From NCBI RefSeq assembly GCF_015163715.1, contig NZ_JADDUM010000040.1, positions 1 through 58,509 on the forward strand: a stretch of 58,509 bases of DNA, given 5' to 3'. The stretch's first letter is position 1. Each line of letters opens with the position of its first letter. Positions 1 through 8,302 of this stretch are shown here, in pieces. Position numbers and translations under genes: made by a program. The DNA is from Pseudomonas cyclaminis. Lineage in GTDB: Bacteria > Pseudomonadota > Gammaproteobacteria > Pseudomonadales > Pseudomonadaceae. Below the pieces are notes generated by a model. That model worked only from the letters and a program-made list of their open reading frames with translations, was not told the origin of the DNA and searched no databases.

Positions 1-10
1 ATGTTTGATA

Positions 11-92
11 AGAGGGGCTTGCCCCGATTGCAGTGTTTCAGTCAGCTCATCTGTAACTGAACACCGGTATCGGGGGCAAGCCCTCCCACATT
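11..92. repeat. REP-type inverted pair (REPIN-like)
   Basis: Two copies of the P. fluorescens-type REP core face each other: GGGGCTTGCCCCGAT near 14-28 and ATCGGGGGCAAGCCC near 69-83, followed by TCCCACA. The same core recurs at 5425-5487, 38122-38208, 54184-54264 and 58262-58290. The arrangement of two inverted REPs about 40 bp apart fits a REPIN. It lies downstream of the acylase gene and contains no gene. Confidence 0.75.
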
Positions 93-122
93 TTGACCAG
101 GTTTCTTCAGGAGAAAGCCAGG

Positions 123-2564
123 TTATTTACCTGGCGTCAGGGTCAACCGAGCTTTCCCATACACCTTCTCGAAGTTCTGCGGCTGCATCGGGAAGCTCAG
201 GTATTGCGCCTTGAGCGACGGGTCGATGCCATTGGCGTAGCTCGGGCTGGCCGGGTTGCCGGATTGGCCGATGCCGCCCTGGCCCATCATCGGTTCCGGC
301 TGGCCGAAGTCGACGATCATGCGCAGCGCAGGGACTTGGGTGGTATTGAAGTCCTGGCCCCAGCTGTAGGGCGCGGGGTTCAAGGTGTTGTGGTCGCCGC
401 CGGACGCCAGCGGGCCACGGATGACTTGGCCGGCGGTGTTCTTCCAGGCGGTGCTGTGCAGCTTGCCCCACTGCCAGGCCTTGTGATCGGCGCCCAATTG
501 GCTGTCGCCGGCGGTGATTGCGGCCGCGAGGCTGCGGGCGAGGATCGCCGGTTTGTCTTCTTTTTGCGGTGTGCGCACGTCGTCCCAGAACGGACTGTCT
601 TCGCGGCTCAGCAAGTGGTCCGCCTGGGCGGCGTAGGACAGGTTGGCGTTGCTGACGAAGGCCTTCCAGCTGGCGCTGTTTTGCGGGCCGAGTTCGTCGA
701 GGAAGATCTGCCTGGTGCTTTCCTGCAGGAACAGCTCATAGAGCGCAGCGTCGGCAGACGTCGCAACGAGGCGACCGTCAAAGGCCATCAGGCGATTCAA
801 CGCTTCGCGCGCCTTGACCTGTTCGGTCGCGGGCAATCCATCTATCGCCTGCTTCAGCGGCTGGGCCATGCCTGGGGCCTGGAACATGCTCTTGAGCTTG
901 GCGGCGAAGGTGGTGGTCTGGTCGTATTGCATGGCGATCATGCTGCGGCTGTCATGCTTGCCGGCATTGGCCAGTTGCGCCAGGCGCTCGCTGCGCTCCG
1001 GGGCATCCCAGGAGTTGGACAACTGCATGCCGTAGCCACGCGGCGCGGTGCGCTGGTTGGCGGTGCCGATCCAGCCTTGGGCCGGGTCCTGGTCATAGGG
1101 GTGCAGCATTGCGTCGGCGTAACCGTCCCAATCAAAGCGCGCATCCCAGCCCGGCGACGGCAGCAAACCTTCGCCTTCGCGGCGGTTGGGAAAGCGGCCA
1201 GTGACCTGCCAGCCGATATTGGTGGCGTCGGCAAACACCATGTTCAACGCGATGGCGCGAATCTCGCGGGTTGCGTCCGAGGCCTTGCCGACGTTTTGCG
1301 CACGGGACAGGTCGAAAAACGCATCCAGGCTCTTGTCATCTTTAAAGTCGGCTGTTTGCAACGCCAGGCCCAGACCGCTGGTGAGCGCCTGGCTGCTGTT
1401 GAGCAGGGCGCCGTGACGGGTTTCGTAGACAACTTCGCGAATTGAGCGCTGGCCCTTGACGAAGAAGGTCTCGTTGCGCACGCCGGCCGGCAGCCATTTG
1501 CCATTGTTCTCGTAGTACAACGCGTTGCCCTGGCGTCTGACCTTTTCCAGGAACAGGTCCTGTGTGTCGCCCTTGACCGTGCTCATGCTCCACGCGACTT
1601 TGCCGTTGAACCCGGACAGCAGCGTCGGCAAGCCGGCAATCGAGGCGCCGACGGCCTGGTATTTCGGGGCACGGATCTGCACGTAGCTCCATGGCGACGG
1701 CGCTTGCGGTTGGGCGGCCAGGTCGTTGGCCAGCAGGCTCTTGCCACTGCGGCTGCGCTGCGGGCCTATGGCCCAGTTGCTCGATGTGGTCACGGCCAGG
1801 GCATTGAGGCTGCCCAGTTGCTGGGCCACGCTATCAAGCCCGGCCAGACCGGTGATCTGGCTGAAATTCACGCCCTTGAGTTTCTCGGCCTCGGCCAGTG
1901 GGATCGGCTCGTCCGGCGCGCTTGGGGTGAGCCAGGCGAGTTTGTCGACGCCGACTTTTTGCGCCAGCACCAGGGAGGCGATTTCTTCCTGCAGGTTGGC
2001 CGACTCGCTGAAATTCAGCAGGCAGAACAACAGCGCCGAATCTTCCGGCTTCCAGTACTCGGGCTTGTAGCCGGTCTGGGCCAGGTCCGGCGGCAGCTTG
2101 TCGCGGTAGCGGAACAGGTAGGCGTTGACGCCACGGGCATACACTTCGAAGAACCGCTTGAGCCGCGGCGACGAGGCGTTGTACAGCTCGCCGGCGCTTT
2201 TTTTCAGGTTGACCGCACGCATGAAGCGGTCGACATCCAGCACCTCTGGGCCGGACATTTCCGCCAGGCGGCCCTGGGCCAGCAGGCGCAGGCTGACCAT
2301 CTGGGTGATGCGGTCACTGGCGTGCACATAGCCAAGACTGAACAGCGCGTCGTGGAAAGTGTTGCTTTCAATCAGCGGCATGCCTTGGGCATTGCGGCGC
2401 ACCGACACGTTTTGTGCCAGGCCTTTGATCGGTTGCACGCCCGCAACGGGCGGCAGGGTGTCCTGGGTGCTCTGGAGCTGGCAACCGGCCAGGCTTAATG
2501 CACTGGCCACTGCCGCGGCAACGCCGAACCGGGGAAGAAAATGTGAGAGGGCTGGCGAGGCCAT
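123..2564 (-). CDS. quiP: Penicillin-acylase family protein, QuiP-type acyl-homoserine lactone acylase
   Basis: 813-aa Ntn-hydrolase of the penicillin amidase family. These are made as a precursor that cleaves itself into alpha and beta chains and removes acyl chains from substrates such as long-chain N-acyl-homoserine lactones. Visible features: an N-terminal lipoprotein-type signal ending in LSLAGC (Cys28), an alpha-chain region, then [10 protein letters not shown], where Ser261 fits the autocatalytic N-terminal nucleophile of the beta chain (S-x-N-W pattern). The length is close to P. aeruginosa QuiP. The following genes (ychJ, dinG, esterase, OmpA-like, pdxH, slyB-like) keep the order found around quiP in P. 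aeruginosa, which supports the name. Substrate preference cannot be read from sequence, and a general amide acylase is the alternative. Confidence 0.82.
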   Translation of the reverse strand: MASPALSHFLPRFGVAAAVASALSLAGCQLQSTQDTLPPVAGVQPIKGLAQNVSVRRNAQGMPLIESNTFHDALFSLGYVHASDRITQMVSLRLLAQGRLAEMSGPEVLDVDRFMRAVNLKKSAGELYNASSPRLKRFFEVYARGVNAYLFRYRDKLPPDLAQTGYKPEYWKPEDSALLFCLLNFSESANLQEEIASLVLAQKVGVDKLAWLTPSAPDEPIPLAEAEKLKGVNFSQITGLAGLDSVAQQLGSLNALAVTTSSNWAIGPQRSRSGKSLLANDLAAQPQAPSPWSYVQIRAPKYQAVGASIAGLPTLLSGFNGKVAWSMSTVKGDTQDLFLEKVRRQGNALYYENNGKWLPAGVRNETFFVKGQRSIREVVYETRHGALLNSSQALTSGLGLALQTADFKDDKSLDAFFDLSRAQNVGKASDATREIRAIALNMVFADATNIGWQVTGRFPNRREGEGLLPSPGWDARFDWDGYADAMLHPYDQDPAQGWIGTANQRTAPRGYGMQLSNSWDAPERSERLAQLANAGKHDSRSMIAMQYDQTTTFAAKLKSMFQAPGMAQPLKQAIDGLPATEQVKAREALNRLMAFDGRLVATSADAALYELFLQESTRQIFLDELGPQNSASWKAFVSNANLSYAAQADHLLSREDSPFWDDVRTPQKEDKPAILARSLAAAITAGDSQLGADHKAWQWGKLHSTAWKNTAGQVIRGPLASGGDHNTLNPAPYSWGQDFNTTQVPALRMIVDFGQPEPMMGQGGIGQSGNPASPSYANGIDPSLKAQYLSFPMQPQNFEKVYGKARLTLTPGK

Positions 2565-2721
2565 GGCAAAGCTCCTGCGGGGGGTAGCGTCAGTAAAGGC
2601 GCTACGTTAGTGAGCGCGGCGAAGCGACGCAAGCAGGAGTTTTGGGTTAAGCGTTAGATCTTGATACTGGCTCGGGTCATGTGGGGCGTGGTTGCTCCCA
2701 CATGGAGATTTTCAGTGTGGC

Positions 2722-2934
2722 TCAGGCCCCGTGGCACTTCTTGAATTTCTTCTCGCTGCCGCATGGGCAAGGGTCGTTGCGGCCAACATCCTTCAGCGCG
2801 TTGCGCACGGGCTCCTGGTGAGCGTGGCCGCAGTTCGGGCCGTGGACATGGCCGTGATCGTGGTCATGGTGACTGTGATCGTGGTCGTGATCGTGGTTGC
2901 AGTCAGGACCATGGACATGGGGTTGCTGAGTCAT
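2722..2934 (-). CDS. His-rich SEC-C metal-binding motif protein
   Basis: 70-aa protein. Residues 6-39 hold 14 histidines in two VHGP(D/N)C-led blocks. Residues 51-68 form a SEC-C zinc motif ([10 protein letters not shown]...KKCH; Cys56, Cys58, Cys67, His68) like that at the SecA C terminus. Its start codon overlaps the stop of the preceding LEA14-like gene (ATGA), so the two are translationally coupled. It is the last gene of a four-gene operon that also contains YchJ, whose C terminus has an almost identical SEC-C motif. The His tract suggests binding or buffering of Zn, Ni or Cu, but no specific function is established. Confidence 0.85.
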   Translation of the reverse strand: MTQQPHVHGPDCNHDHDHDHSHHDHDHGHVHGPNCGHAHQEPVRNALKDVGRNDPCPCGSEKKFKKCHGA

Positions 2935-3413
2935 CGATGTCGCTCCGGAATAAAATCGCCGGGGATTATCACGCCATTGTGGGCGACCTGCACGTCATAA
3001 CCGATGAATAATCCGGTTTTGAGCTCGCCTTCCAGGCGATAGGGCACGGGTTGGTCGGGTTTTTTCAACAATTGCACCACATCGCGTATCTGCGGCCAGA
3101 GGTTGGTGCGCACCGAGACTTTAAAAAAAGCGTGGCCTCGGGGAGGCACGGTGAGCCACTCGTTGGACTCGCCTTCGGTCAGCACAAAGTCGTCCAGGGT
3201 GACCTTGTAGACCAGGCCGCGCACGGTCAGGTCGGCGTCGTCGCGGTTGTCCACGCGAAAGTACAGTTTGAATTTCTGCTCCAGCAACTTGGCCCGCACC
3301 ACTTCGACCTTTACCAGGGAGATGTGGGGCGGCGGCGAGTCGTCCTCGAACCACGACGCACAGCCGCTCAGGCCGAAGGTTAACGCCAGCATCAAGCTGT
3401 AGATCCGGAGCAT
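2931..3413 (-). CDS. LEA type 2 (LEA14/WHy-like) lipoprotein
   Basis: 160-aa predicted lipoprotein. The start at 3413 gives [18 protein letters not shown], a clean signal peptide with lipobox LSGC (Cys18). An upstream in-frame ATG would add 27 residues that mask the signal, so it is rejected. The mature part (about residues 35-150) has the alternating beta pattern of the LEA14/WHy domain ([23 protein letters not shown], then [12 protein letters not shown]). LEA2 proteins are linked to desiccation and stress in plants, and the bacterial envelope versions are poorly characterised. It lies between ychJ (19-bp gap) and the SEC-C gene (4-bp overlap). Confidence 0.75.
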   Translation of the reverse strand: MLRIYSLMLALTFGLSGCASWFEDDSPPPHISLVKVEVVRAKLLEQKFKLYFRVDNRDDADLTVRGLVYKVTLDDFVLTEGESNEWLTVPPRGHAFFKVSVRTNLWPQIRDVVQLLKKPDQPVPYRLEGELKTGLFIGYDVQVAHNGVIIPGDFIPERHR

Positions 3414-3432
3414 GGCGTGGGTCCTTGTAGGA

Positions 3433-3903
3433 TTAGAAGTAGCTGGAACAGCACTTCTTGAATTTTTGCCTGCTGCCGCACAGGCACGGGTCATTGCGTC
3501 CGGCCTTCACCTCAACCGTGGGGTCGATGAAGTACCAGCGCCCATCATTCTGTACGAAAGAAGACTGTTCGCGGTGGCTATGTTCGCCGGTGCTGTCGTG
3601 CCAGCGCGCAGTAAAGGTCACGAAGGCATGTTCGGGCTGGCCGCCGAACACTTCCGAGCTTTCCACCTCAAGGCCGAGCCAGGTGCTCTGGGCGCTCCAG
3701 GCGCTGATGGCGTTGCGGTCCAGACCTGCTTGTTGCGCGGGCAACGTGGTCGCTACCAGATAGTCCACCAGGCCCAGCACATAGGCGCTGTAGCGTGAGC
3801 GCATCAACGCGCTGGCGCACGGCGCCGGATGGCCGGCGTGATAATGGCCGCAGCAGGCATCCAGCAGGTTGCCACTGCCGCAGGGGCAAATGGATGTACT
3901 CAT
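3433..3903 (-). CDS. ychJ: YchJ family (UPF0225) SEC-C protein
   Basis: 156-aa cytosolic protein. It has an N-terminal Cys motif ([14 protein letters not shown]), a central NTF2-like domain with the family signature [17 protein letters not shown], and a C-terminal SEC-C motif ([18 protein letters not shown]). The start at 3903 gives the usual family N terminus [11 protein letters not shown] longer in-frame start at 3987 would run back through the end of the DUF6231 gene. It begins 4 bp after that gene and precedes the LEA14-like gene. The biochemical function of YchJ is unknown, and zinc binding by the SEC-C motif is expected from the family. Confidence 0.9.
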   Translation of the reverse strand: MSTSICPCGSGNLLDACCGHYHAGHPAPCASALMRSRYSAYVLGLVDYLVATTLPAQQAGLDRNAISAWSAQSTWLGLEVESSEVFGGQPEHAFVTFTARWHDSTGEHSHREQSSFVQNDGRWYFIDPTVEVKAGRNDPCLCGSRQKFKKCCSSYF

Positions 3904-3907
3904 TGGG

Positions 3908-4405
3908 TTACCACCAATACTTTCCGAAATTTTCCGGGTTGGCCCAGAAGCGGGCGTTGAGCCAGTCCGGCACCTGTTTATAGTCAAGCAGATCGTAGGT
4001 AAACAGCGTCAACACCTGTTCATCGCGCTGGAAACGCTCGCCGGCCTGCAGGGCCAGGGAGAAAAAGTCAGTGTCCTTCCAGTCGCAGGCACCCAGGTCC
4101 ACCAGTACCGCAATGCGGCTGGCGTTGAGGTTGCGAATACCGCCGAGCAGGGTCAGGCCCAGCGGCTTCGACAGGTGCTCCAGGCAATCGACCACCAATG
4201 CCAGGTCAAAGCGCTGCGCCGCCAGTTCTGCGGGCAACGGCCCAGGCGTAGCCACGGACACTTGGGTGTCGGGGTGCGCCTCCTTAAAGGCATCCAGCGC
4301 CGGGAACTGGCTGGCGCCCAACAGCAACAGGCGTTTGGGCTGGTGCAGATCGAGCAGGGCGGCCAGGGCTTGCTGGGGGGTACGGGCAGAAATACCAGCG
4401 GTCAT
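3908..4405 (-). CDS. DUF6231 family protein (methyltransferase-like fold)
   Basis: 165-aa cytosolic protein of unknown function. The segment [21 protein letters not shown] and later [18 protein letters not shown] resemble the first strands of a Rossmann-type, SAM-methyltransferase-like fold, but no complete SAM-binding GxGxG motif is seen. The C-terminal PENFGKYWW is characteristic of the Pseudomonas family. It is the first gene of the operon running toward ychJ, the LEA14-like lipoprotein and the SEC-C protein. The DUF name is from memory of the family. Confidence 0.65.
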   Translation of the reverse strand: MTAGISARTPQQALAALLDLHQPKRLLLLGASQFPALDAFKEAHPDTQVSVATPGPLPAELAAQRFDLALVVDCLEHLSKPLGLTLLGGIRNLNASRIAVLVDLGACDWKDTDFFSLALQAGERFQRDEQVLTLFTYDLLDYKQVPDWLNARFWANPENFGKYWW

Positions 4406-4646
4406 CAGAGATCCTCACATCAGGACCGTAGAGACTAGCGCGGCTGAGCGTGCGGGCCTAGAGCGGGCGATGGCGAAAAGTCCTACGCTGGTGATCATCC
4501 TCAATGAATACGGGGGTGTGGTGCAGTGGCAAAGATCATCGCGTAAATCCCGGCCTTCTCAAGTTTTTTGAACCTTCACTGGCAAATCGCCGGTAGAAGT
4601 CGTTACTGTGCGTCCAAAGAAAAATTTGAAAACATTCAGGAGCCCC

Positions 4647-5408
4647 ATGATGCGTAAGGTTTTTCTGTTGGCCCTGTTGGTCAGCCCCGTTGCCCTGGCC
4701 CAGAGCGTCAGTGTCGAAACCAACTCGTTGATGCGCCTGCCCAGCAGCACCAGCGTGTTGCAACTGGAGCGTCTGGAGGTCGCGGACTACGGCACGTTGC
4801 TGATCCCGGCGACCATCAGCCAGGTCAACGTCGATGAGCTGCACCTGGGCCGCGACGCACGCATCGCTATTGTCCCCGGTGCTGTCGGGCTGCAATTGCA
4901 GGTGGGTCATGCGCAACTGGAGCATGGCAGCCAGATTACCTCACGCGGCGCGCCTGGCACCCATGAAAAACCGGCCAAGGCCGGACGAGACCTGACCTTG
5001 CGCATCAACTCGCTGTCGGCTGAAGAACTGTCGGTGGATGCCCGTGGCGGCGCCGGGGCCCAAGGGTATGCCGGGCTTGATGGCGCCAACGGCGTGGACC
5101 CTGGCTGCACCTGGGGCTCGGCAGGGCGCGGTTTTAATGGGGATAACGGCGGTGATGGCCTGCCGGGTGGCGCGGGCGCACAGGTACGCGTGGAGTTGCC
5201 GAAAGACTTCCCGGCTGAACATATCAAGGTCTGGGTGGACGGCGGCGCCGGTGGGTTGGCCGGTGTAGCAGGCAAGCCGGGCAAGGGCGGGGAATCCAAA
5301 GGCTGCCTGGTGTACCGCGCCGATGGTGGCGAAAAAGGCCGGCCTGGATTGGAAGGGCAGCCGGGGCCGGTTGGGCCGGCGGGGACTGTGACCATCCAGC
5401 GGCTTTGA
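4647..5408 (+). CDS. Secreted collagen-like Gly-rich repeat protein
   Basis: 253 aa. The start at 4647 (MMRKVF) follows AGGAG, and an upstream ATG at 4608 would bury the signal peptide. Residues 1-18 are a Sec signal ending ALA-Q. Residues about 19-125 form a non-repetitive, Val/Leu-rich region. From about residue 130 there are Gly-X-Y-like stretches in three blocks (GGAGAQGYAGLDGANG; GGAGGLAGVAGKPGKGG; GEKGRPGLEGQPGPVGPAG) separated by a short folded segment. Two Cys (about 152 and 225) could form a disulfide. Collagen-like proteins in bacteria are usually surface or matrix components. Monocistronic and opposite to both neighbours. Confidence 0.7.
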   Translation: MMRKVFLLALLVSPVALAQSVSVETNSLMRLPSSTSVLQLERLEVADYGTLLIPATISQVNVDELHLGRDARIAIVPGAVGLQLQVGHAQLEHGSQITSRGAPGTHEKPAKAGRDLTLRINSLSAEELSVDARGGAGAQGYAGLDGANGVDPGCTWGSAGRGFNGDNGGDGLPGGAGAQVRVELPKDFPAEHIKVWVDGGAGGLAGVAGKPGKGGESKGCLVYRADGGEKGRPGLEGQPGPVGPAGTVTIQRL

Positions 5409-5424
5409 GTCGAAAGGTCTGACG

Positions 5425-5487
5425 CCATCGGGGGCAAGCCTCCTACATTAGATGTATTCCAAATGTGGGAGGGGGCTTGCCCCGATT
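5425..5487. repeat. REPIN-like inverted REP pair
   Basis: ATCGGGGGCAAGCC (about 5428-5441) and GTGGGAGGGGGCTTGCCCC (about 5465-5483) face each other with about 25 bp between them. It sits between the convergent collagen-like gene and the CopD-like gene, where it may also act as a bidirectional RNA-stabilising or terminating hairpin. Confidence 0.75.
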
Positions 5488-5505
5488 GGCGATGCAGGAC
5501 TCGTC

Positions 5506-5970
5506 TCAGAACATCGGCCTAGCCGAAGCAATCGCCACCACCAGCAGCCCCACAATCAAGTTAACCCCCACCAACTTTCGGATCTGCCCCAGCGCAGCCG
5601 CGCCCGCCGGCCAATCCTGTGCCGCCACTGCTGCCTTCAACTGCGGAAACTTCAACGCCTGGATGCGGATAAACAGCGCCGTCATCACCAGATACAAGCC
5701 CATCATCACCTGCACGTAACGCGGTGCAGTCTCGAACCCGCTGAAGCGCAGGTGCAGCAGGCCGACACCGCTGATCGGCAAAATCAGCACCGCCACCCAC
5801 ACCCATACGAAAAAACGTTGAAACACATTCGCCCACAGCGTCAGCCGGGCAGGGCCCTCAAGTGCCGCCACAGCGGCGGGGCGCAGGATCATCCAGGCGA
5901 AAAACATTCCGCCCACCCATACCAGGGCGGCCAATACATGCAGGGTGTAAGCGAGGCTAAACGCGGTCAT
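5506..5970 (-). CDS. CopD-like four-helix integral membrane protein
   Basis: 154-aa protein with four hydrophobic segments (about 7-28, 50-75, 82-103 and 128-150). The N-terminal YTLHVLAALVWVGGMFFAWMIL is the CopD/cytochrome-b561-like signature, where the His (His11) may bind copper or haem. This stand-alone short form is common in Pseudomonas upstream of dinG. The family is annotated as copper resistance D, but nothing here beyond family membership ties it to copper. Divergent from dinG (about 100 bp between starts). Confidence 0.75.
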   Translation of the reverse strand: MTAFSLAYTLHVLAALVWVGGMFFAWMILRPAAVAALEGPARLTLWANVFQRFFVWVWVAVLILPISGVGLLHLRFSGFETAPRYVQVMMGLYLVMTALFIRIQALKFPQLKAAVAAQDWPAGAAALGQIRKLVGVNLIVGLLVVAIASARPMF

Positions 5971-6069
5971 TGTGGTACTCCGTTCTGCGCGGGATTAATT
6001 AGCGGGGTATGATAGCGGCCGATCCGAACCACTGAAAATTTATCCAGCGTTTTTTGCGCCCGACTATCC

Positions 6070-8214
6070 ATGATCAGCACTGAACTCAAAACCACGATCC
6101 AGGGCGCCTACTCGCGTTTTCTCGAAGCCAAGAGCCTGAAACCGCGCTATGGCCAACGCCTGATGATCGCCGAAGTTGCCAAGGTCCTCGGGGATATCGA
6201 CACCGACGACGAAGGTCGCCGCGAGGGTGACCCTGCGGTCGTGGCCGTCGAAGCCGGCACCGGTACCGGCAAGACCGTGGCCTACAGCCTGGCCGCGATC
6301 CCTACCGCCAAGGCCGCGGGCAAACGCCTGGTGATCGCCACCGCCACCGTCGCCCTGCAAGAGCAGATCGTCTACAAAGACCTGCCTGACCTGATGCGCA
6401 ACAGCGGCCTGAACTTCACGTTCGCCCTGGCCAAGGGTCGCGGCCGCTACATGTGCCTGTCCAAGCTCGACGTGTTGTTGCAGGAAGGCCACGCGCAGAC
6501 GGCCACGGCGTCGCTGTTCGAAGAAGAAGGCTTCAAGATTGAGGTTGATGAAGTCAGCCAGAAGCTGTTCACCAGCATGATCGAGAAACTCGCCGGCAAT
6601 AAATGGGACGGCGACCGCGACAGTTGGCCCACCGCCCTGGAAGATGCCGATTGGGCGCGCCTGACCACCGACCATAGCCAATGCACCAACCGCCATTGCC
6701 CGAACTTCGGCCAATGCGCCTTCTACAAGGCACGCGAGGGCATGGGCAAGGTCGACGTAATCGTCACCAACCACGATATGGTCCTGGCCGACCTGGCCCT
6801 GGGCGGCGGCGCTGTGTTGCCGGACCCCCGCGACACGCTCTATGTGTTCGACGAAGGGCATCACCTGCCCGACAAGGCCATCGGCCACTTCGCCCACTAC
6901 ACGCGCCTGCGCTCCACCGCCGACTGGTTGGAGTCCACCGCGAAGAACCTCACCAAATTGCTGGCCCAGCACCCGCTGCCCGGTGACCTGGGCAAGCTGA
7001 TCGAGCAGGTGCCAGAGCTGGCGCGGGAGATCAAGACCCAGCAGCAGTTCATGTTCAGCGCCTGCGAGCAGGTTGCCGACTTCAAGCCCGGCGAAGATGT
7101 GGAAGGCCGTGAACGCCCTCGCCACCGCTTTGTCGGCGGGATGATCCCCGAGCATATGCGCGAAATGGGCATTGAGCTGAAGAAGGGCTTTTCACGCCTG
7201 ACCGATCTGTTCACCCGTCTCACGGATCTGCTCAAGGAAGGCATGGATGGCGAGGTCAATATCGGCATCGCCAGCAACCAGGCCGAGGAATGGTACCCAC
7301 TGTTCGGCAGCCTGTTGTCCCGTTCCCAGGGCAACTGGGAGCTGTGGACCGCGTTTACCGTCGAAGACCCGGAAGACAACCCACCGATGGCGCGTTGGCT
7401 GACCTTGTCGGAAAGCGGCGCGCTGTTTGATATCGAGGTCAACGCCAGCCCGATCCTTGCCGCCGAAATGCTGCGGCGCAACCTGTGGAACGTGGCCTAC
7501 GGCTGCCTGGTGACCTCGGCCACGCTCACAGCCCTGGGCACTTTCGACCGCTTCCGCATGCGTGCCGGGCTGCCGAAAAAAGCCGTCACCGCCGTTGTGC
7601 CGAGCCCGTTCCACCACGCCGATGCCGGTGTGCTGCGGGTGCCGGACCTCAAGGCCGATCCTCGGGACGCGCCGGCCCACACTGCGGCGATCATTCGTGA
7701 CTTGCCGGGCCTGGTCGAAGGCTCCCGGGGCACGCTGGTGCTGTTCTCCTCGCGCAAGCAGATGCAGGACGTGTTCGACGGCCTCGACCGCGACTGGCGC
7801 AAGCAAGTGTTTATCCAGGGCAACCTGTCCAAGCAGGAAACCCTGAACAAGCACAAGGCGCGCGTCGATGGCGGCGACTCCAGCGTACTGTTCGGCCTGG
7901 CGAGCTTTGCCGAGGGTGTCGACTTGCCGGGCGCGTACTGCGAGCACGTGGTGATCGCCAAGATCCCGTTCTCGGTACCGGATGACCCGGTGGAGGCCGC
8001 GTTGGCCGAGTGGATCGAAGCGCGGGGCGGTAACCCGTTCATGGAAATCTCGGTGCCGGATGCTTCCCTGAAGCTGGTGCAGGCCTGCGGGCGCTTGCTG
8101 CGTACCGAAGAAGACCGGGGCACCATCACCTTGCTCGACCGTCGTTTGGTCACCCAGCGCTACGGTAAAGCTATCCTTAATGCTTTACCGCCGTTCCGGC
8201 GCGAAATTTCTTAA
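6070..8214 (+). CDS. dinG: ATP-dependent 5'-3' DNA helicase DinG
   Basis: 714-aa XPD-like superfamily 2 helicase that unwinds D-loops, R-loops and forks during repair. Walker A is EAGTGTGKT (61-69) and the motif II box is DEGH (261-264). Cys129, Cys205, Cys210 and Cys216 have the spacing of the DinG 4Fe-4S cluster. C-terminal helicase motifs include LVTSATLT and a QACGRLLRTEEDRG motif VI. Length matches the family. No LexA box was recognised in the short upstream region, so SOS control is not claimed. Confidence 0.96.
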   Translation: MISTELKTTIQGAYSRFLEAKSLKPRYGQRLMIAEVAKVLGDIDTDDEGRREGDPAVVAVEAGTGTGKTVAYSLAAIPTAKAAGKRLVIATATVALQEQIVYKDLPDLMRNSGLNFTFALAKGRGRYMCLSKLDVLLQEGHAQTATASLFEEEGFKIEVDEVSQKLFTSMIEKLAGNKWDGDRDSWPTALEDADWARLTTDHSQCTNRHCPNFGQCAFYKAREGMGKVDVIVTNHDMVLADLALGGGAVLPDPRDTLYVFDEGHHLPDKAIGHFAHYTRLRSTADWLESTAKNLTKLLAQHPLPGDLGKLIEQVPELAREIKTQQQFMFSACEQVADFKPGEDVEGRERPRHRFVGGMIPEHMREMGIELKKGFSRLTDLFTRLTDLLKEGMDGEVNIGIASNQAEEWYPLFGSLLSRSQGNWELWTAFTVEDPEDNPPMARWLTLSESGALFDIEVNASPILAAEMLRRNLWNVAYGCLVTSATLTALGTFDRFRMRAGLPKKAVTAVVPSPFHHADAGVLRVPDLKADPRDAPAHTAAIIRDLPGLVEGSRGTLVLFSSRKQMQDVFDGLDRDWRKQVFIQGNLSKQETLNKHKARVDGGDSSVLFGLASFAEGVDLPGAYCEHVVIAKIPFSVPDDPVEAALAEWIEARGGNPFMEISVPDASLKLVQACGRLLRTEEDRGTITLLDRRLVTQRYGKAILNALPPFRREIS

Positions 8215-8302
8215 GCCACCGTGGGCGGATTCGCCCACTTCGTGGTCTATCTCATCAATGTCATCAGGCCATTCACCGGCCGTCTGGGAGAACCTTGCTC
8301 GT

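Noticed and set aside
93..1445. Long open frame antisense to the acylase gene
   Set aside because: It is a high-GC mirror of the opposite strand, with Arg/Ala/Gly-rich composition, no family features and no ribosome site. The acylase has clear motifs.
8180..8302. Upstream ATG for the GH50-like gene
   Set aside because: It overlaps the dinG 3' end and would bury a clear signal peptide. The ATG at 8303 is better.
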